Part shown: positions 9,518 through 18,497 of the stretch, one piece after another
How the letters are laid out: every line of letters starts with the position of its first letter
Position numbering within the stretch: the first letter of the stretch is position 1
DNA from: Arthrobacter sp. 9AX
GTDB lineage: Bacteria; Actinomycetota; Actinomycetes; Actinomycetales; Micrococcaceae
Assembly (NCBI RefSeq): GCF_902506095.1
Contig: NZ_LR733293.1
Coordinates: 2,644,487-2,708,486 of the forward strand
Direction: 5' to 3'
Length of the DNA: 64,000 nucleotides
The notes under the pieces: generated by a model
Databases searched by the model: none
The model's input: the letters and a program-made list of their open reading frames with translations, nothing else
Told to the model about the DNA's origin: nothing
Position numbers and translations under genes: made by a program

Positions 9518-9616
9518 GTGTACTTACCTCTCACTGGTGACGGTGACATCACTGAAAATCTCTACTTGGACACTAACCCGTTTCACTGACGTTTTGTTCT
9601 CGCGCCGTGGGCTGTT

Positions 9617-9627
9617 CGCTGACGGCG
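9617..9627. promoter_or_regulatory. Putative ClgR operator upstream of clpP1-clpP2
   Basis: CGCTGACGGCG matches the published corynebacterial ClgR core CGCYNANRGCG at every position, with TGTT on its left also fitting. It is 100 bp from the clpP1 start. No clgR gene is in the window. Confidence 0.6.
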
Positions 9628-9659
9628 CACGATCGGCGGGCACGGCCCCGGGGGCTGCC

Positions 9660-9704
9660 GGCACAAAGCAAACGGCCCCCGGATCCTGGGATCCGGGGGC
9701 CGTT
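9660..9704 (-). terminator. Terminator of tig
   Basis: Fifteen-bp near-perfect stem AACGGCCCCCGGATC / GATCCGGGGGCCGTT with a 4-nt loop (9671-9704). On the minus strand it is followed by TTTGCTTTG. It lies 22 bp past the tig stop. Confidence 0.85.
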
Positions 9705-9725
9705 CGCATCTGCTCTATGGCGTGG

Positions 9726-11129
9726 CTAGGCCTTGGCCTCTGCCTTGTCTTCCTCGGCTCCAGCCTCGGGTGCATCGGCAGTTGCTTCATCGGCCTCTAC
9801 AGCGGGAGTTTCCTCGGCTGCGGGAGCTTCCTCTTCACCGCCGGGACGGACGAAATCGCTGAGGTCCACTGCGTTGCCTTCGGAGTCGGTCACCGTAGCC
9901 TGACCCAGGACAACAGCCAGGGCCTTGCGGCGGCGGACTTCGGAGACCATCATGGGGACCTGGCCGCTCTGATCAATGATCTGGGCGAACTGGTTGGGGT
10001 CCATGCCGTACTGGCCGGCGGTGGTGACGATGTAGTCGATCAGCTCGTTCTGGCTGACGTTGACTTCTTCCTTTTCCGCGATGGCGTCGAGGATGATCTC
10101 GTTCTGGAAGGCGCGGGCGGTGTTGGCCCGGACCTCTTCACGGTGTTCCTCGGTGTCGTGTTCGCCGTCGCCGTGGCCGTTGCCCTCCTTGAAGTGGGCG
10201 TCGAGCTGCTCTTCGACGACGGAGTCCGGAACCGGAACCTCGACGAGCTCAACGAGCTTGTCCAGGACCTTGTCGCGGGCCTCGACGCCCTGCTCAACAA
10301 CCTTGGAGTCGGCGGCCTGCTTGGCGAGGTCCTCGCGGAGCTCGGCGAGGGTGTCGAACTCGGAGGCGAGCTGGGCGAAGTCGTCGTTGGCCTCGGGGAG
10401 TTCGCGCTCCTTGACGGCCTTGACTACCACCTTGACCTGGGCTGCTTCACCTGCGTGGTCGCCGCCCACCAGGGTGGTGTCGAAGATGGCGTCTTCGTCG
10501 GCGCTCAGGCCGGTGACGGCTTCGTCGAGGCCCTCGAGCATGGTGCCGGCGCCAACCTGGTAGGACAGGCCGGCAGCAGAGTCGACTTCTTCGCCGTCGA
10601 TGCTGGCGGTGATGTCGATGGTGAGGAAGTCGCCGTCACCCGCGGGGCGGTCAGCGGGCTTCAACGTGCCGAAGCGGCCACGGAGTTCGTCCAGGGCCTT
10701 GTCAACGTCCTCGTCGGAGGACTCGGCCGCCGCAACCTCGACCTGGATGCCGGAGTAGTCCGGGAGTTCGATCTCGGGGCGGACGTCAACCTCGGCGGCG
10801 AACTTCAGGCCGCCATCGGTGGCGGAGGGGTCCGGAACCTCGGTGATTTCAACCTCGGGACGGCTCAGTGGGCGGATGCCGGATTCCTGTACGGCAGCCT
10901 GGTACCAGCCGTTGAGGCCTTCGTTGATGGCCGTCTCCAGGACGTAGCCGCGGCCGACGCGCTGGTCGATCAGCTTTGCCGGGACCTTGCCCTTACGGAA
11001 ACCAGGGACCTGGATCTGCGAAGCAACGGTCTTGTAGGCCGAGTCGATGCTGGGCTTCAATTCCTCAAAGGGGACCTCAACATTGAGCTTGACCCGCGTG
11101 GGGGTGAGGTTCTCGACAGCGCTCTTCAC
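9726..11129 (-). CDS. tig: Trigger factor
   Basis: Ribosome-associated chaperone and peptidyl-prolyl isomerase, 467 residues. The ribosome-binding N-domain begins [15 protein letters not shown] and carries PGFRKGKVP, the ribosome-docking signature. The FKBP-type PPIase domain ([16 protein letters not shown], residues ~160-245) follows, then the long helical C-domain. The tail is acidic and Ala/Glu-rich, as usual in actinobacteria. The start is GTG (11127-11129) with AGGAG upstream. Trigger factor next to clpP-clpX is the conserved arrangement; here a terminator and promoter region separate them. Confidence 0.97.
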   Translation of the reverse strand: MKSAVENLTPTRVKLNVEVPFEELKPSIDSAYKTVASQIQVPGFRKGKVPAKLIDQRVGRGYVLETAINEGLNGWYQAAVQESGIRPLSRPEVEITEVPDPSATDGGLKFAAEVDVRPEIELPDYSGIQVEVAAAESSDEDVDKALDELRGRFGTLKPADRPAGDGDFLTIDITASIDGEEVDSAAGLSYQVGAGTMLEGLDEAVTGLSADEDAIFDTTLVGGDHAGEAAQVKVVVKAVKERELPEANDDFAQLASEFDTLAELREDLAKQAADSKVVEQGVEARDKVLDKLVELVEVPVPDSVVEEQLDAHFKEGNGHGDGEHDTEEHREEVRANTARAFQNEIILDAIAEKEEVNVSQNELIDYIVTTAGQYGMDPNQFAQIIDQSGQVPMMVSEVRRRKALAVVLGQATVTDSEGNAVDLSDFVRPGGEEEAPAAEETPAVEADEATADAPEAGAEEDKAEAKA

Positions 11130-11210
11130 GGTCTAAGTACTCCTGGGTTTGTTGGATGGGTTTCTGCAAACGCAATGTTTTGTCCAGGCCGAGAGGTCCG
11201 GGCCGCAGAG

Positions 11211-11285
11211 TCGGGGTGACAGGATTTGAACCTGCGACTTCCTGCTCCCAAAGCAGGCGCTCTAGCCAAGCTGAGCTACACCCCG
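11211..11285 (-). tRNA. tRNA-Pro (anticodon TGG)
   Basis: 75-nt cloverleaf on the minus strand. Acceptor CGGGGTG/CACCCCG, D-arm GCTCAGCTTGG, anticodon loop around TTTGGGA, and T-arm with GGTTCAAATCC. Discriminator A; CCA is not encoded. Confidence 0.96.
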
Positions 11286-11331
11286 TAAGTGCACAGGCAA
11301 GTCTACGGTGATACGCGCCGTCTTTGCACAT

Positions 11332-11361
11332 TTGACACGTAGCCCATGGATTAGGTTTAGT
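11332..11361 (+). promoter_or_regulatory. Probable promoter of tRNA-Gly
   Basis: A consensus -35 TTGACA (11332-11337) is followed after 18 bp by TTTAGT (11356-11361). The predicted start is about 70 nt before tRNA-Gly. Confidence 0.5.
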
Positions 11362-11439
11362 TATATCCGGCTTGAACAGCCAGCCCGAAGTTCCCATCCG
11401 GCCCAGCGCTTGCGCACCAGGTTGAATGGATCTTCCTTC

Positions 11440-11513
11440 GGGGACGTAGCTTAATGGTAAAGCCTCAGTCTTCCAAACTGATTACGCGGGTTCGATTCCC
11501 GTCGTCCCCTCCA
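11440..11513 (+). tRNA. tRNA-Gly (anticodon TCC)
   Basis: Acceptor GGGGACG/CGTCCCC, D-arm GCTTAATGGTAAAGC, anticodon loop CTTCCAA giving TCC, and T-arm GGGTTCGATTCCC. Discriminator T at 11510; CCA is encoded at 11511-11513. Confidence 0.96.
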
Positions 11514-11518
11514 ACAGT

Positions 11519-11548
11519 AAAAGGCCCCTCTTCGGAGGGGCCTTTTAT
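11519..11548 (+). terminator. Terminator of tRNA-Gly
   Basis: AAAAGGCCCCTC-ttcg-GAGGGGCCTTTT hairpin immediately after the tRNA. Confidence 0.9.
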
Positions 11549-11586
11549 TGTTGGCTGACTTTCTTAATTGTTGGCTGACTTTCCTA
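11547..11586. repeat. 20-bp tandem duplication
   Basis: Two copies of ATTGTTGGCTGACTTTCyTA (11547-11566, 11567-11586) differ at one base, followed by a degraded third copy (CGGCTGACTG). It lies between the tRNA-Gly terminator and the stop of the nei-like gene. Confidence 0.8.
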
Positions 11587-11624
11587 ACGGCTGACTGTCC
11601 AGTGGGCCTCCGGCTACACCGGGT

Positions 11625-12557
11625 TCAGGCGGGCTGCTGGCAGGACGGGCACCAGTAGAGCTTGCGGCCCACCAGTTCGGCGATCAGGACCGTAGTCCGG
11701 CAGACGCGGCAGGGCAGGCCGTCGCGTTTGTAGACGAAGTGGGCATCCTCGCGGGCAGGGTACGTCTCGGTCCTGGCGGCGGCAGCACGTGCCGCGGCTT
11801 TCCCGTGGCCGGCCCAGAACCTTGGCGTGGTAGTGATAATCCGCCCGTCCGCCACGCCGTCGGTCATGACGGAGACGACGTCGCGCCACAGCTTCCGCGC
11901 CTCGGTCTCCTCCACGTTGCTCCCCGGAAGCCAGGGGTACAGCCTCCGCCGGAAGAGGACCTCGGCCCGGTATACGTTTCCCACCCCGGCGATGACTTTC
12001 TGGTCCATCAGCAGCGCGGCCAGCGGCGCCGTGCGGCTTTGCAGGTTGGCGATGAAGCGGCCGGCGTCTCCCCGCCGGTTGCGCAGAGGGTCCGGCCCGA
12101 GCCGACCCAGCACCGCTTCGGCCTCGGCGGCGGTGATGGTTTCGCAGGTGGTGGCCCCGCGCAGGTCCGCCCAGCCGTTGGCGCCCACCAGCCGGACGCG
12201 CACTGCCCCCACGGGCGCCGGCGGACCGTCGTAAGGGAGGCCACCAGCGCCGTCGTCGAAACTCTCCCGCTCCCCCACCCGGCGCGGCGCGCCGATGCTC
12301 GAAGAGCCCGCGAAGGTACTGTCGCCGCCGAAGCTCCAGGCTCCATAGAGGCCCAGGTGGACGTGGAGTACCAGCGAGTGGTCAAAGTGCAGGAACAGGT
12401 GCTTCCCGTGGGAGTCGGCCGCAACCAGGACGTGCCCATCGAGCAGCGCCGCGCCGCCGGCGAACCGGCCCTGGGGGCTGGACACCGCCAGCTGCTGGCC
12501 ACCGAAGACGTCCGCGAACTGCCGTGCGAGGCGCCGGAGTGTATGCCCCTCCGGCAC
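11625..12557 (-). CDS. Fpg/Nei-family DNA glycosylase/AP lyase (Nei-type)
   Basis: Base-excision repair enzyme for oxidised bases, 310 residues. It starts MPEGHTLRR, so Pro2 and Glu3 form the catalytic N-terminus; PEGHT rather than PELPE points to the endonuclease VIII (Nei) branch. The helix-two-turn-helix region contains MDQKVIAGVGNVYRAEVLF near residue 190. The C-terminal zinc finger is CRVCRTTV...YWCPSCQQPA. An insertion rich in Gly/Ser/Arg lies around residues 85-110. Its ATG overlaps the stop of the upstream rpiB-like gene, indicating translational coupling. Confidence 0.92.
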   Translation of the reverse strand: MPEGHTLRRLARQFADVFGGQQLAVSSPQGRFAGGAALLDGHVLVAADSHGKHLFLHFDHSLVLHVHLGLYGAWSFGGDSTFAGSSSIGAPRRVGERESFDDGAGGLPYDGPPAPVGAVRVRLVGANGWADLRGATTCETITAAEAEAVLGRLGPDPLRNRRGDAGRFIANLQSRTAPLAALLMDQKVIAGVGNVYRAEVLFRRRLYPWLPGSNVEETEARKLWRDVVSVMTDGVADGRIITTTPRFWAGHGKAAARAAAARTETYPAREDAHFVYKRDGLPCRVCRTTVLIAELVGRKLYWCPSCQQPA

Positions 12558-13051
12558 TACTCGATGACCTCGCCGGTGGTTTCGTAGGCGGCGATCTTGC
12601 CGATCCGCCGCACGTGGCGCTCATCGTCGCTGAACGGCTCGGACAGGAAGGCTTCGATCAGCTCCGTGGCTTCCTCAACAGAGTGCTGGCGGCCGCCCAC
12701 GGCCACCACGTTGGCATCGTTGTGCTCGCGGGCCAGGGTCGCGGTGGAGCGGTTCCAGGCCAGGGCAGCCCGCACGCCCTTCACTTTGTTGGCGGCAATC
12801 TGTTCCCCGTTGCCGGACCCGCCCAGCACGATTCCCAGGGCGTGGACGCCGGCCTGCTGGTCCGCCACCACGGCGAGGGCCGCCTTGATGCAGAACGACG
12901 GGTAGTCATCCTGCGCGTCGTAGACCTTGGGACCGTGGTCCACCACCTCGTACCCCTTGGCGGTCAGGTGGGTCACGAGGTGGGCGCTGAGTTCCATGCC
13001 TGCGTGGTCGGTGGCAATGTGGACCCGCGGGAAGGCAGGGGAAGAAGTCAC
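12557..13051 (-). CDS. rpiB: RpiB-type ribose-5-phosphate isomerase
   Basis: Interconverts ribose-5-phosphate and ribulose-5-phosphate in the pentose phosphate pathway. 164 residues. ATDHAG near residue 12, GVHALGIVLGGSGNGEQIAANK in the centre (phosphate and substrate loop) and REHNDANVVAVGGR match the RpiB/LacAB family. As in the mycobacterial type, GGSGNG stands where other RpiB proteins have the catalytic Cys. The start is GTG (13049-13051). It is coupled to the downstream nei-like gene by a stop/start overlap. Confidence 0.93.
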   Translation of the reverse strand: MTSSPAFPRVHIATDHAGMELSAHLVTHLTAKGYEVVDHGPKVYDAQDDYPSFCIKAALAVVADQQAGVHALGIVLGGSGNGEQIAANKVKGVRAALAWNRSTATLAREHNDANVVAVGGRQHSVEEATELIEAFLSEPFSDDERHVRRIGKIAAYETTGEVIE

Positions 13052-13129
13052 GAGCAGAATCCGTTCGGTGGGCGCTGGCGGCCGGCACGGACGGTGCAGG
13101 CCGGGGTCAGGACAACACGGACAAGGATA

Positions 13130-14146
13130 CTAGGACTCGGGCCGGCCTGCCGCGGGTTCGGCGCCGCCGTCGCGGGCCCTGGCCGCCACCCGGGTCAGGA
13201 CTTCCGCGAGCCGCGCGGCCGAGTCCCGGCTCCCGCCGCTGACCGCGAGCCGCTGCCCGTCGGTCTTCTTGACCACGACGGCGGGACCGCTGCTGACGAG
13301 CATGGCCGCTGTTCCACTGTGGTGCCGGTAGCCCCACCCGCCAAAGTCGGCCGCGCGCACGTCTGCCGCGCTGGCGGCCGAAATGGCGCCCGCGGGCACG
13401 TCCATCACCGGCACCACACCGGCCAGCAACACTTTCAAGCCGCGCCGGTCCGCCTTGATCCGTGCGCACAGGAACGCCGCGCCGATCACGGCCAGGACCA
13501 CCAGCAGCGCGCCGAGCCAAGGCACGGCAATGGCGATCAGGGCGGCCGGAAACAGCGAGGCGATGCCGATCATCACAAAGACCGAGCTGCGGGCGTGCAC
13601 CCACAGCCGGATGCTGTCCCGGGACAGGTCCGGATCCAGCTCCCTCGCAATGGCAAGCTGCAATGCCCGGTCGTCATCGGGCGACCACTGCTGGTCAGCT
13701 TTATAGACGAACGCGATGATCACGCCCAGGGATACAGCGGCCCCGCTGCCGAGCGCCAGGACGATCATGTCCACGCTGGAATCACGGGCGTCCGCCAGTC
13801 CAGCCTGGCCGATAAGTCCTGCAGCCAGGACGCTGGTGACGAACAGTGTCAGGAAAAGGCCGGCTCCCATCATGATCCGGCGCATCACCACCGGCCTCCG
13901 GACCGGCAGTGCCTGGGACAGGACCAGCCAGCCGGCGGCAACGATCATCAGCGCGCCCCCGGCCACGTAGGTGCCGAAGGGCGCGAAGGAGGCACCGCCG
14001 TCGTCCGTCCAACGGATGGCGAGCGGCTCGGGAAGGTCCGGCCGAAGCAGGAAGGCGCACACGACGAACCCCACCGCCACCAGCACCGGGAACCCCGCCA
14101 CGAACCGTAACGCCCTGGTGTCCACCGCTTCCATGAACTTGCCCAT
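13130..14146 (-). CDS. DUF1648-type integral membrane protein
   Basis: 338 residues, function unknown. An N-terminal hydrophobic segment is followed by LPEPLAIRWTDDG, typical of DUF1648 proteins such as the SdpI-related family. About six to seven membrane helices follow, then a soluble C-terminal domain (residues ~230-338) ending in an Ala/Arg/Gly-rich tail. The start MGKFMEAVDT has a second in-frame ATG four codons later. It is divergent from pepN. The C-terminal part resembles a PH-like domain with strand-rich pattern, but I cannot name it. Confidence 0.7.
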   Translation of the reverse strand: MGKFMEAVDTRALRFVAGFPVLVAVGFVVCAFLLRPDLPEPLAIRWTDDGGASFAPFGTYVAGGALMIVAAGWLVLSQALPVRRPVVMRRIMMGAGLFLTLFVTSVLAAGLIGQAGLADARDSSVDMIVLALGSGAAVSLGVIIAFVYKADQQWSPDDDRALQLAIARELDPDLSRDSIRLWVHARSSVFVMIGIASLFPAALIAIAVPWLGALLVVLAVIGAAFLCARIKADRRGLKVLLAGVVPVMDVPAGAISAASAADVRAADFGGWGYRHHSGTAAMLVSSGPAVVVKKTDGQRLAVSGGSRDSAARLAEVLTRVAARARDGGAEPAAGRPES

Positions 14147-14305
14147 GATTTAACGCTACTCCCGCAGCCGGCCGGTGAGTCCGCAACAGTCCAGCGGCGC
14201 GTGTGAGCCCTGCAACTTGTCACCCGCTGAGGGGATGCAAGAATGAACAAATGCCGCCGCTGGGCACCGCCAGCGGAAGTTGCCAATCTTTCGAAAGGCC
14301 CCACT

Positions 14306-16891
14306 TTGCCTGGTTTGAATCTGACGCGCGCTGAAGCCAGCGGGCGCGCCGAACTGATCACCGTCGAGTCCTACGATGTCAACCTGGACCTGACCCGGGG
14401 CGGAAAGGTCTTTGGCAGCACCACTACGGTGACATTCAGTGCCAGGCCCGGGACCTCCACCTTCATCGACGCCATCACGTCGGCGGTCCACAGCGTCACG
14501 CTGAACGGCCGCAGCCTGGACCCTGCCACGGTGTCCGACGGCGTCAGGATCCAACTGCCGGAGCTCGCCGAACACAACGAACTCACCATTGTGGCCGACG
14601 CACCGTACATGAACACCGGCGAGGGCCTGCACCGCTTCGTGGACCCGGTGGACAACGAGGTCTACCTGTACACGCAGTTCGAGGTTCCCGATTCGCGCCG
14701 GATGTTCGCCGTGTTCGAGCAGCCGGACCTCAAGGCCACCTTCGCTTTCACGGTCACCGCCCCCTCGCACTGGGACCTCATCTCCAACGCCCCCACCCCG
14801 GCACCGGTGGAGACCACGCCCGGGGAGGACGGCGGCGCCCGCTCGGTCTGGTCTTTCGCCCCCACCCCGCGGCTGTCCTCCTACGTCACCGCATTGATCG
14901 CCGGGCCTTACCAGTCCGTGCGCAGCGAGGTAACCAGCTCCGACGGGCGGGTCATCCCCCTGGGGGTCTTCGCCCGGAAATCGCTGATGCAGTACCTGGA
15001 CGCGGAGAACATCTTCGCGCTGACCCGGCAGGGCTTCGCATTCTTCGAGGCGCAGTTCGGCTGCCCGTACCCGTTCGAGAAGTACGACCAGCTGTTCGTG
15101 CCGGAGTTCAACGCCGGAGCCATGGAGAACGCCGGCGCCGTGACTATCCTCGAAGGCTACGTCTTCCGCAGCAAGGTGACCGGGGCGCAGATTGAACGGC
15201 GTGCCATCACCGTGCTGCACGAGCTCGCCCACATGTGGTTCGGCGACCTCGTGACGATGCGCTGGTGGAATGACCTCTGGCTCAATGAGTCCTTCGCCGA
15301 GTACATGTCCCACCTCGCGGCGGTGGAGGCCACTTCCTTCACCAGCGCCTGGACCACGTTCGCCTCCGTAGAGAAGTCGTGGGCCTACCGCCAGGACCAG
15401 CTGCCCACCACACACCCGATCTTCGCCGAAATCAACGACCTACAGGACGTCGAGGTGAACTTTGACGGCATCACCTACGCCAAGGGCGCCTCTGTCCTCC
15501 GCCAGCTCGTGGCGTGGGTGGGACCGGAGCAGTTCATGGCCGGTGTGCGGGAGTACTTTGCCAAGCACTCCTGGCAGAACACCGAACTGCGGGACCTCCT
15601 CGTGGAGCTGGAGAAGGCCAGCGGCCGCGACCTTGATGACTGGGGACGGCAATGGCTTGAAACGGCCGGCGTCAACACGCTCAAGCCCGAGTTGGACGTG
15701 GACGGAGACGGCAGGCTCACGTCCTTCGCCATTGTGCAGTCCGCCGTGGAGGAGTGGCCCACCATCCGTCCGCACCGGCTGGCCGTGGGGTTCTACAACC
15801 TGAACGGTGACGGCAAGCTGGAGCGGGTGCACCGGGAGGAGCTGGACGTGGACGGCGAACGCACCGAAGTGCCCGCCCTTGCCGGCCTGGCCCAGCCGGA
15901 CCTCATCCTGGTCAACGATGACGATCTCGCCTACGCCAAGGTGCGGCTGGACGAAAAGTCGCTGGCCACGGCCACCGCGCACCTGAAGGACTTCAGCCAG
16001 AGCCTGCCGCGGACCCTGGTGTGGAACTCCGCCTGGGATGCTGCCCGCGACGGCGAGACCCCGGCGCGCCGGTACGTGGAGCTGATCCTCGCGAACGTCG
16101 CGGCGGAGACGGACTCCTCCGTGATCCTGGTCCAGCTCCGCCAGCTGGCCACTACGCTGAACTTCTATGTGGCCGGGGAGCACCGGGAGGCCACAACGGA
16201 GGCTGCGGCGGACAAGCTCTGGCAACTGGCCTCCGAGGTGCCCGGCGGCTCCGACGCCCAGCTGCAGTTCGTGAAATCCTTTGCCCTGCTGGCCGGCAGT
16301 GAAACCCAGCTGGACAAGGTGGCGGGCCTCCTGGGCGGTTCGCTGGTCCTGGACGGACTGGCGGTTGACCAGGACCTGCGCTGGGAGCTGGTGACATCGC
16401 TGGTGGTGGGCGGCCGGCTGGGCCAGGACGGCATCGACGCCGAGCTCGAACGGGACAACACGTCGAGCGGACAGAACGCCGCGGCCCAGGCGAAGGCAGC
16501 CATACCCACTGCGGAGGCCAAAGCTGCGGCCTGGGAATCCATCGTCGATAAGGGCGAACTGTCCAACGCCCTCCAGGGCTCGGCGGTCAACGGCTTTATG
16601 CGGGTCCTGGACCGGTCGCTGCTGGAGCCGTACGCCGAAAAGTACTTCCGGGCCGTGCCGGGGATCGTGGAAACGCGCACCCACGCACTCGCCCAGCAGA
16701 TCGTCGTCGGGCTCTACCCCTCGTTGCTGACCACGCAGGCCACCGTGGACCGGACTGACGCCTTCCTGGCGTCGCTTCCGCCTGAAAGCGCCGCGCTGCG
16801 GCGCATGATGCTGGAGAACCGCGACGGCGTTGCCCGGGCCCTGCGCGCCCGCGCGGCTGACGTGCTTCCCGGCGAGGCGGTGCCTGCCTGA
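14306..16891 (+). CDS. pepN: Aminopeptidase N (M1 family zinc metallopeptidase)
   Basis: Removes N-terminal amino acids from peptides in the cytoplasm. About 861 residues. The exopeptidase motif GAMEN is near residue 270, and the zinc site HELAHMWFGD...NESFAEY is near 306-330. A C-terminal ERAP1-like helical domain fills the second half. I place the start at TTG 14306 because GAAAGG lies 7 nt upstream and the protein then begins (M)PGLNLTRAEA, the usual actinobacterial start. An in-frame ATG at 14243 would add 21 residues with no Shine-Dalgarno. The stop overlaps the ATG of the OsmC gene. Confidence 0.93.
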   Translation: MPGLNLTRAEASGRAELITVESYDVNLDLTRGGKVFGSTTTVTFSARPGTSTFIDAITSAVHSVTLNGRSLDPATVSDGVRIQLPELAEHNELTIVADAPYMNTGEGLHRFVDPVDNEVYLYTQFEVPDSRRMFAVFEQPDLKATFAFTVTAPSHWDLISNAPTPAPVETTPGEDGGARSVWSFAPTPRLSSYVTALIAGPYQSVRSEVTSSDGRVIPLGVFARKSLMQYLDAENIFALTRQGFAFFEAQFGCPYPFEKYDQLFVPEFNAGAMENAGAVTILEGYVFRSKVTGAQIERRAITVLHELAHMWFGDLVTMRWWNDLWLNESFAEYMSHLAAVEATSFTSAWTTFASVEKSWAYRQDQLPTTHPIFAEINDLQDVEVNFDGITYAKGASVLRQLVAWVGPEQFMAGVREYFAKHSWQNTELRDLLVELEKASGRDLDDWGRQWLETAGVNTLKPELDVDGDGRLTSFAIVQSAVEEWPTIRPHRLAVGFYNLNGDGKLERVHREELDVDGERTEVPALAGLAQPDLILVNDDDLAYAKVRLDEKSLATATAHLKDFSQSLPRTLVWNSAWDAARDGETPARRYVELILANVAAETDSSVILVQLRQLATTLNFYVAGEHREATTEAAADKLWQLASEVPGGSDAQLQFVKSFALLAGSETQLDKVAGLLGGSLVLDGLAVDQDLRWELVTSLVVGGRLGQDGIDAELERDNTSSGQNAAAQAKAAIPTAEAKAAAWESIVDKGELSNALQGSAVNGFMRVLDRSLLEPYAEKYFRAVPGIVETRTHALAQQIVVGLYPSLLTTQATVDRTDAFLASLPPESAALRRMMLENRDGVARALRARAADVLPGEAVPA

Positions 16892-17385
16892 TGGGCCTGT
16901 CCGAGCACCGCTACGCGCTGACCGTCCAGTGGACCGGCAACCTCGGCGATGGCACGTCGTCCTACCGCGGCTACTCCCGGGACCATGACGTGCTCATCGC
17001 GGGCCTGCCGGTCCTCAAGGGCTCGGCGGATGCCACGTTCCACGGCGACCGGGAGCGCTACAACCCCGAACAGCTGCTGTTGGCTGCCCTGGCCCAATGC
17101 CACATGCTGTCCTACCTGCATGTGGCGGTGAAGCACGGCGTGGTGGTGACGGAGTACAGCGACAACGCTACCGGGCTGATGCGCCTGAACCGGGACGGCA
17201 GCGGCCAGTTCGAGTCCGTCACGCTGCACCCGTGCGTGACGGTGGCGGACGCGGGCCAGGTGGAGCTCGCCGGCCGGCTGCACCACGAGGCAAACCAGGT
17301 CTGCTTCATCGCGCGCAGCGTGAACTTTCCTGTGGAACATGCACCCGAGACGCTGGTGGCGGGCCCCTCCGCCCATCCGGCTTAG
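16891..17385 (+). CDS. OsmC/Ohr family protein
   Basis: Peroxiredoxin-like fold, 164 residues. It has the Arg-containing region (NPEQLLLAALAQCHML) with the first active-site Cys near residue 70 and the second in LHPCVTV near 117. These fit an OsmC-type thiol peroxidase acting on organic hydroperoxides. The ATG overlaps the pepN stop (TGATG), so the two are translated together. It is convergent with the next gene, stops overlapping by 3 nt. Confidence 0.88.
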   Translation: MGLSEHRYALTVQWTGNLGDGTSSYRGYSRDHDVLIAGLPVLKGSADATFHGDRERYNPEQLLLAALAQCHMLSYLHVAVKHGVVVTEYSDNATGLMRLNRDGSGQFESVTLHPCVTVADAGQVELAGRLHHEANQVCFIARSVNFPVEHAPETLVAGPSAHPA

Positions 17386-18377
17386 GCGCCGCCCCGCAGG
17401 GCGGCTACCAGCCGCGACTCGGTTTCCTGGGTGAGGCCGGCCTTCCGGGGCCGGCGCAGTCCGCGTCCGCGTTCGTCAGCCAGCGTGGCGGCCAGCGTTT
17501 CCTGCCAAGGCCGGAGGCGCAGGCCGGCCTCCACGGCTGCCCGGTTGCTGCGGGCCATGAACCCCTCATGCCCGGGCGGCAGCCAGAGCGGCAGGGAGTC
17601 CGGTCCCGCCCAGTAGTCCACACCCTGGTCCGCCAGCCAGGGCTCCGCTGCGGGCAGCACCTCGCCGGTGTGGCCTGCCAACTGCCGGGCGGAGTCGATG
17701 TATTTGCCGAAGGGAACCTGGTCTCCGAGTGCGTTGAATGCGCCGGTGATTCCCTGCTCCGCTGCCAGCAGGATCCAGGCAGCGAGATCGCGGACGTCGA
17801 TTACCTGCGTCGGGTGCGCATCGATGTCCGGTACCAGGACAGGCGTCTGGTCCCGTGCGAAGCGGGCGGGCCAGTAGCCGTAGCGGTCCGAGCCGTCCCC
17901 CGGTCCGCCAATCAGTCCGGCACGGCAGATATGGGCTTTGCCTGCCGCAGCCCGGAAGGTTGCCAGCTCGATGGCTGCTTTGGACCCGCCGTAGTTCTCC
18001 GGCGTCGAGGGCGTACCCAGGCCCAAGGCGGGAAGGAGGGCTGAGTCCTCCCCGGTGCCGGGAACGGACGCATCTGCGTAGACGGAGCAGCTGGAGACGA
18101 ACGTCCAGTGCGCCGTGCGGTGAGCGAGGGCCTGCAGGGCTGCCGACGCGGGCACAGGGTTGCGTGCCACTTCGACGACGGCATCCCACTCTCCCCTGGC
18201 CGCGTCCCCGTAGGCGTTCGCGGCCAGCGAACGGTCCACTTTCAGCCACACCGTCCCTTCGGGCGGTTCCGCCGCGGAGCCCCGGGCCAGGCACGTCACC
18301 TCATGCCCGGCGGCCAGGGCCTGCCGGGCGATTTCTGCGGACAGGAAGGCGGTTCCGCCGAGGACAAGAATGCGCAT
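17382..18377 (-). CDS. NAD-dependent epimerase/reductase-like (extended SDR) protein
   Basis: 331 residues with a Rossmann N-terminus MRILVLGGTAFLSAEIA, close to the extended SDR glycine motif. VDRS follows the third strand, SSCSVYAD carries the catalytic Ser, and YGGSKAA carries Tyr/Lys near residues 130-135. The family includes sugar-nucleotide epimerases and chloroplast-type reductases; the substrate is unknown. It stands alone, divergent from mscS. Confidence 0.85.
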   Translation of the reverse strand: MRILVLGGTAFLSAEIARQALAAGHEVTCLARGSAAEPPEGTVWLKVDRSLAANAYGDAARGEWDAVVEVARNPVPASAALQALAHRTAHWTFVSSCSVYADASVPGTGEDSALLPALGLGTPSTPENYGGSKAAIELATFRAAAGKAHICRAGLIGGPGDGSDRYGYWPARFARDQTPVLVPDIDAHPTQVIDVRDLAAWILLAAEQGITGAFNALGDQVPFGKYIDSARQLAGHTGEVLPAAEPWLADQGVDYWAGPDSLPLWLPPGHEGFMARSNRAAVEAGLRLRPWQETLAATLADERGRGLRRPRKAGLTQETESRLVAALRGGA

Positions 18378-18497
18378 GCGGCCACGCTACGGCGCTAGGG
18401 TTGAAGGAGAACAGAGCCTTCCGCGCCGGGCTTAACCGGTGCCCCGGCCTCCGCAGCCCGGCCGCAGCCGGGAAACCCCCAGGAGTAATTCGCCCTT

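Noticed and set aside
9459..11219. 586-residue plus-strand open frame across tig
   Set aside because: Long Gly/Val/Leu/Asp-rich shadow of the trigger factor gene; it also runs through the tig terminator and into tRNA-Pro.
12524..14110. 528-residue plus-strand open frame
   Set aside because: His/Gln/Gly/Arg-rich translation covering the antisense of rpiB and the DUF1648 gene; no Shine-Dalgarno or motif.
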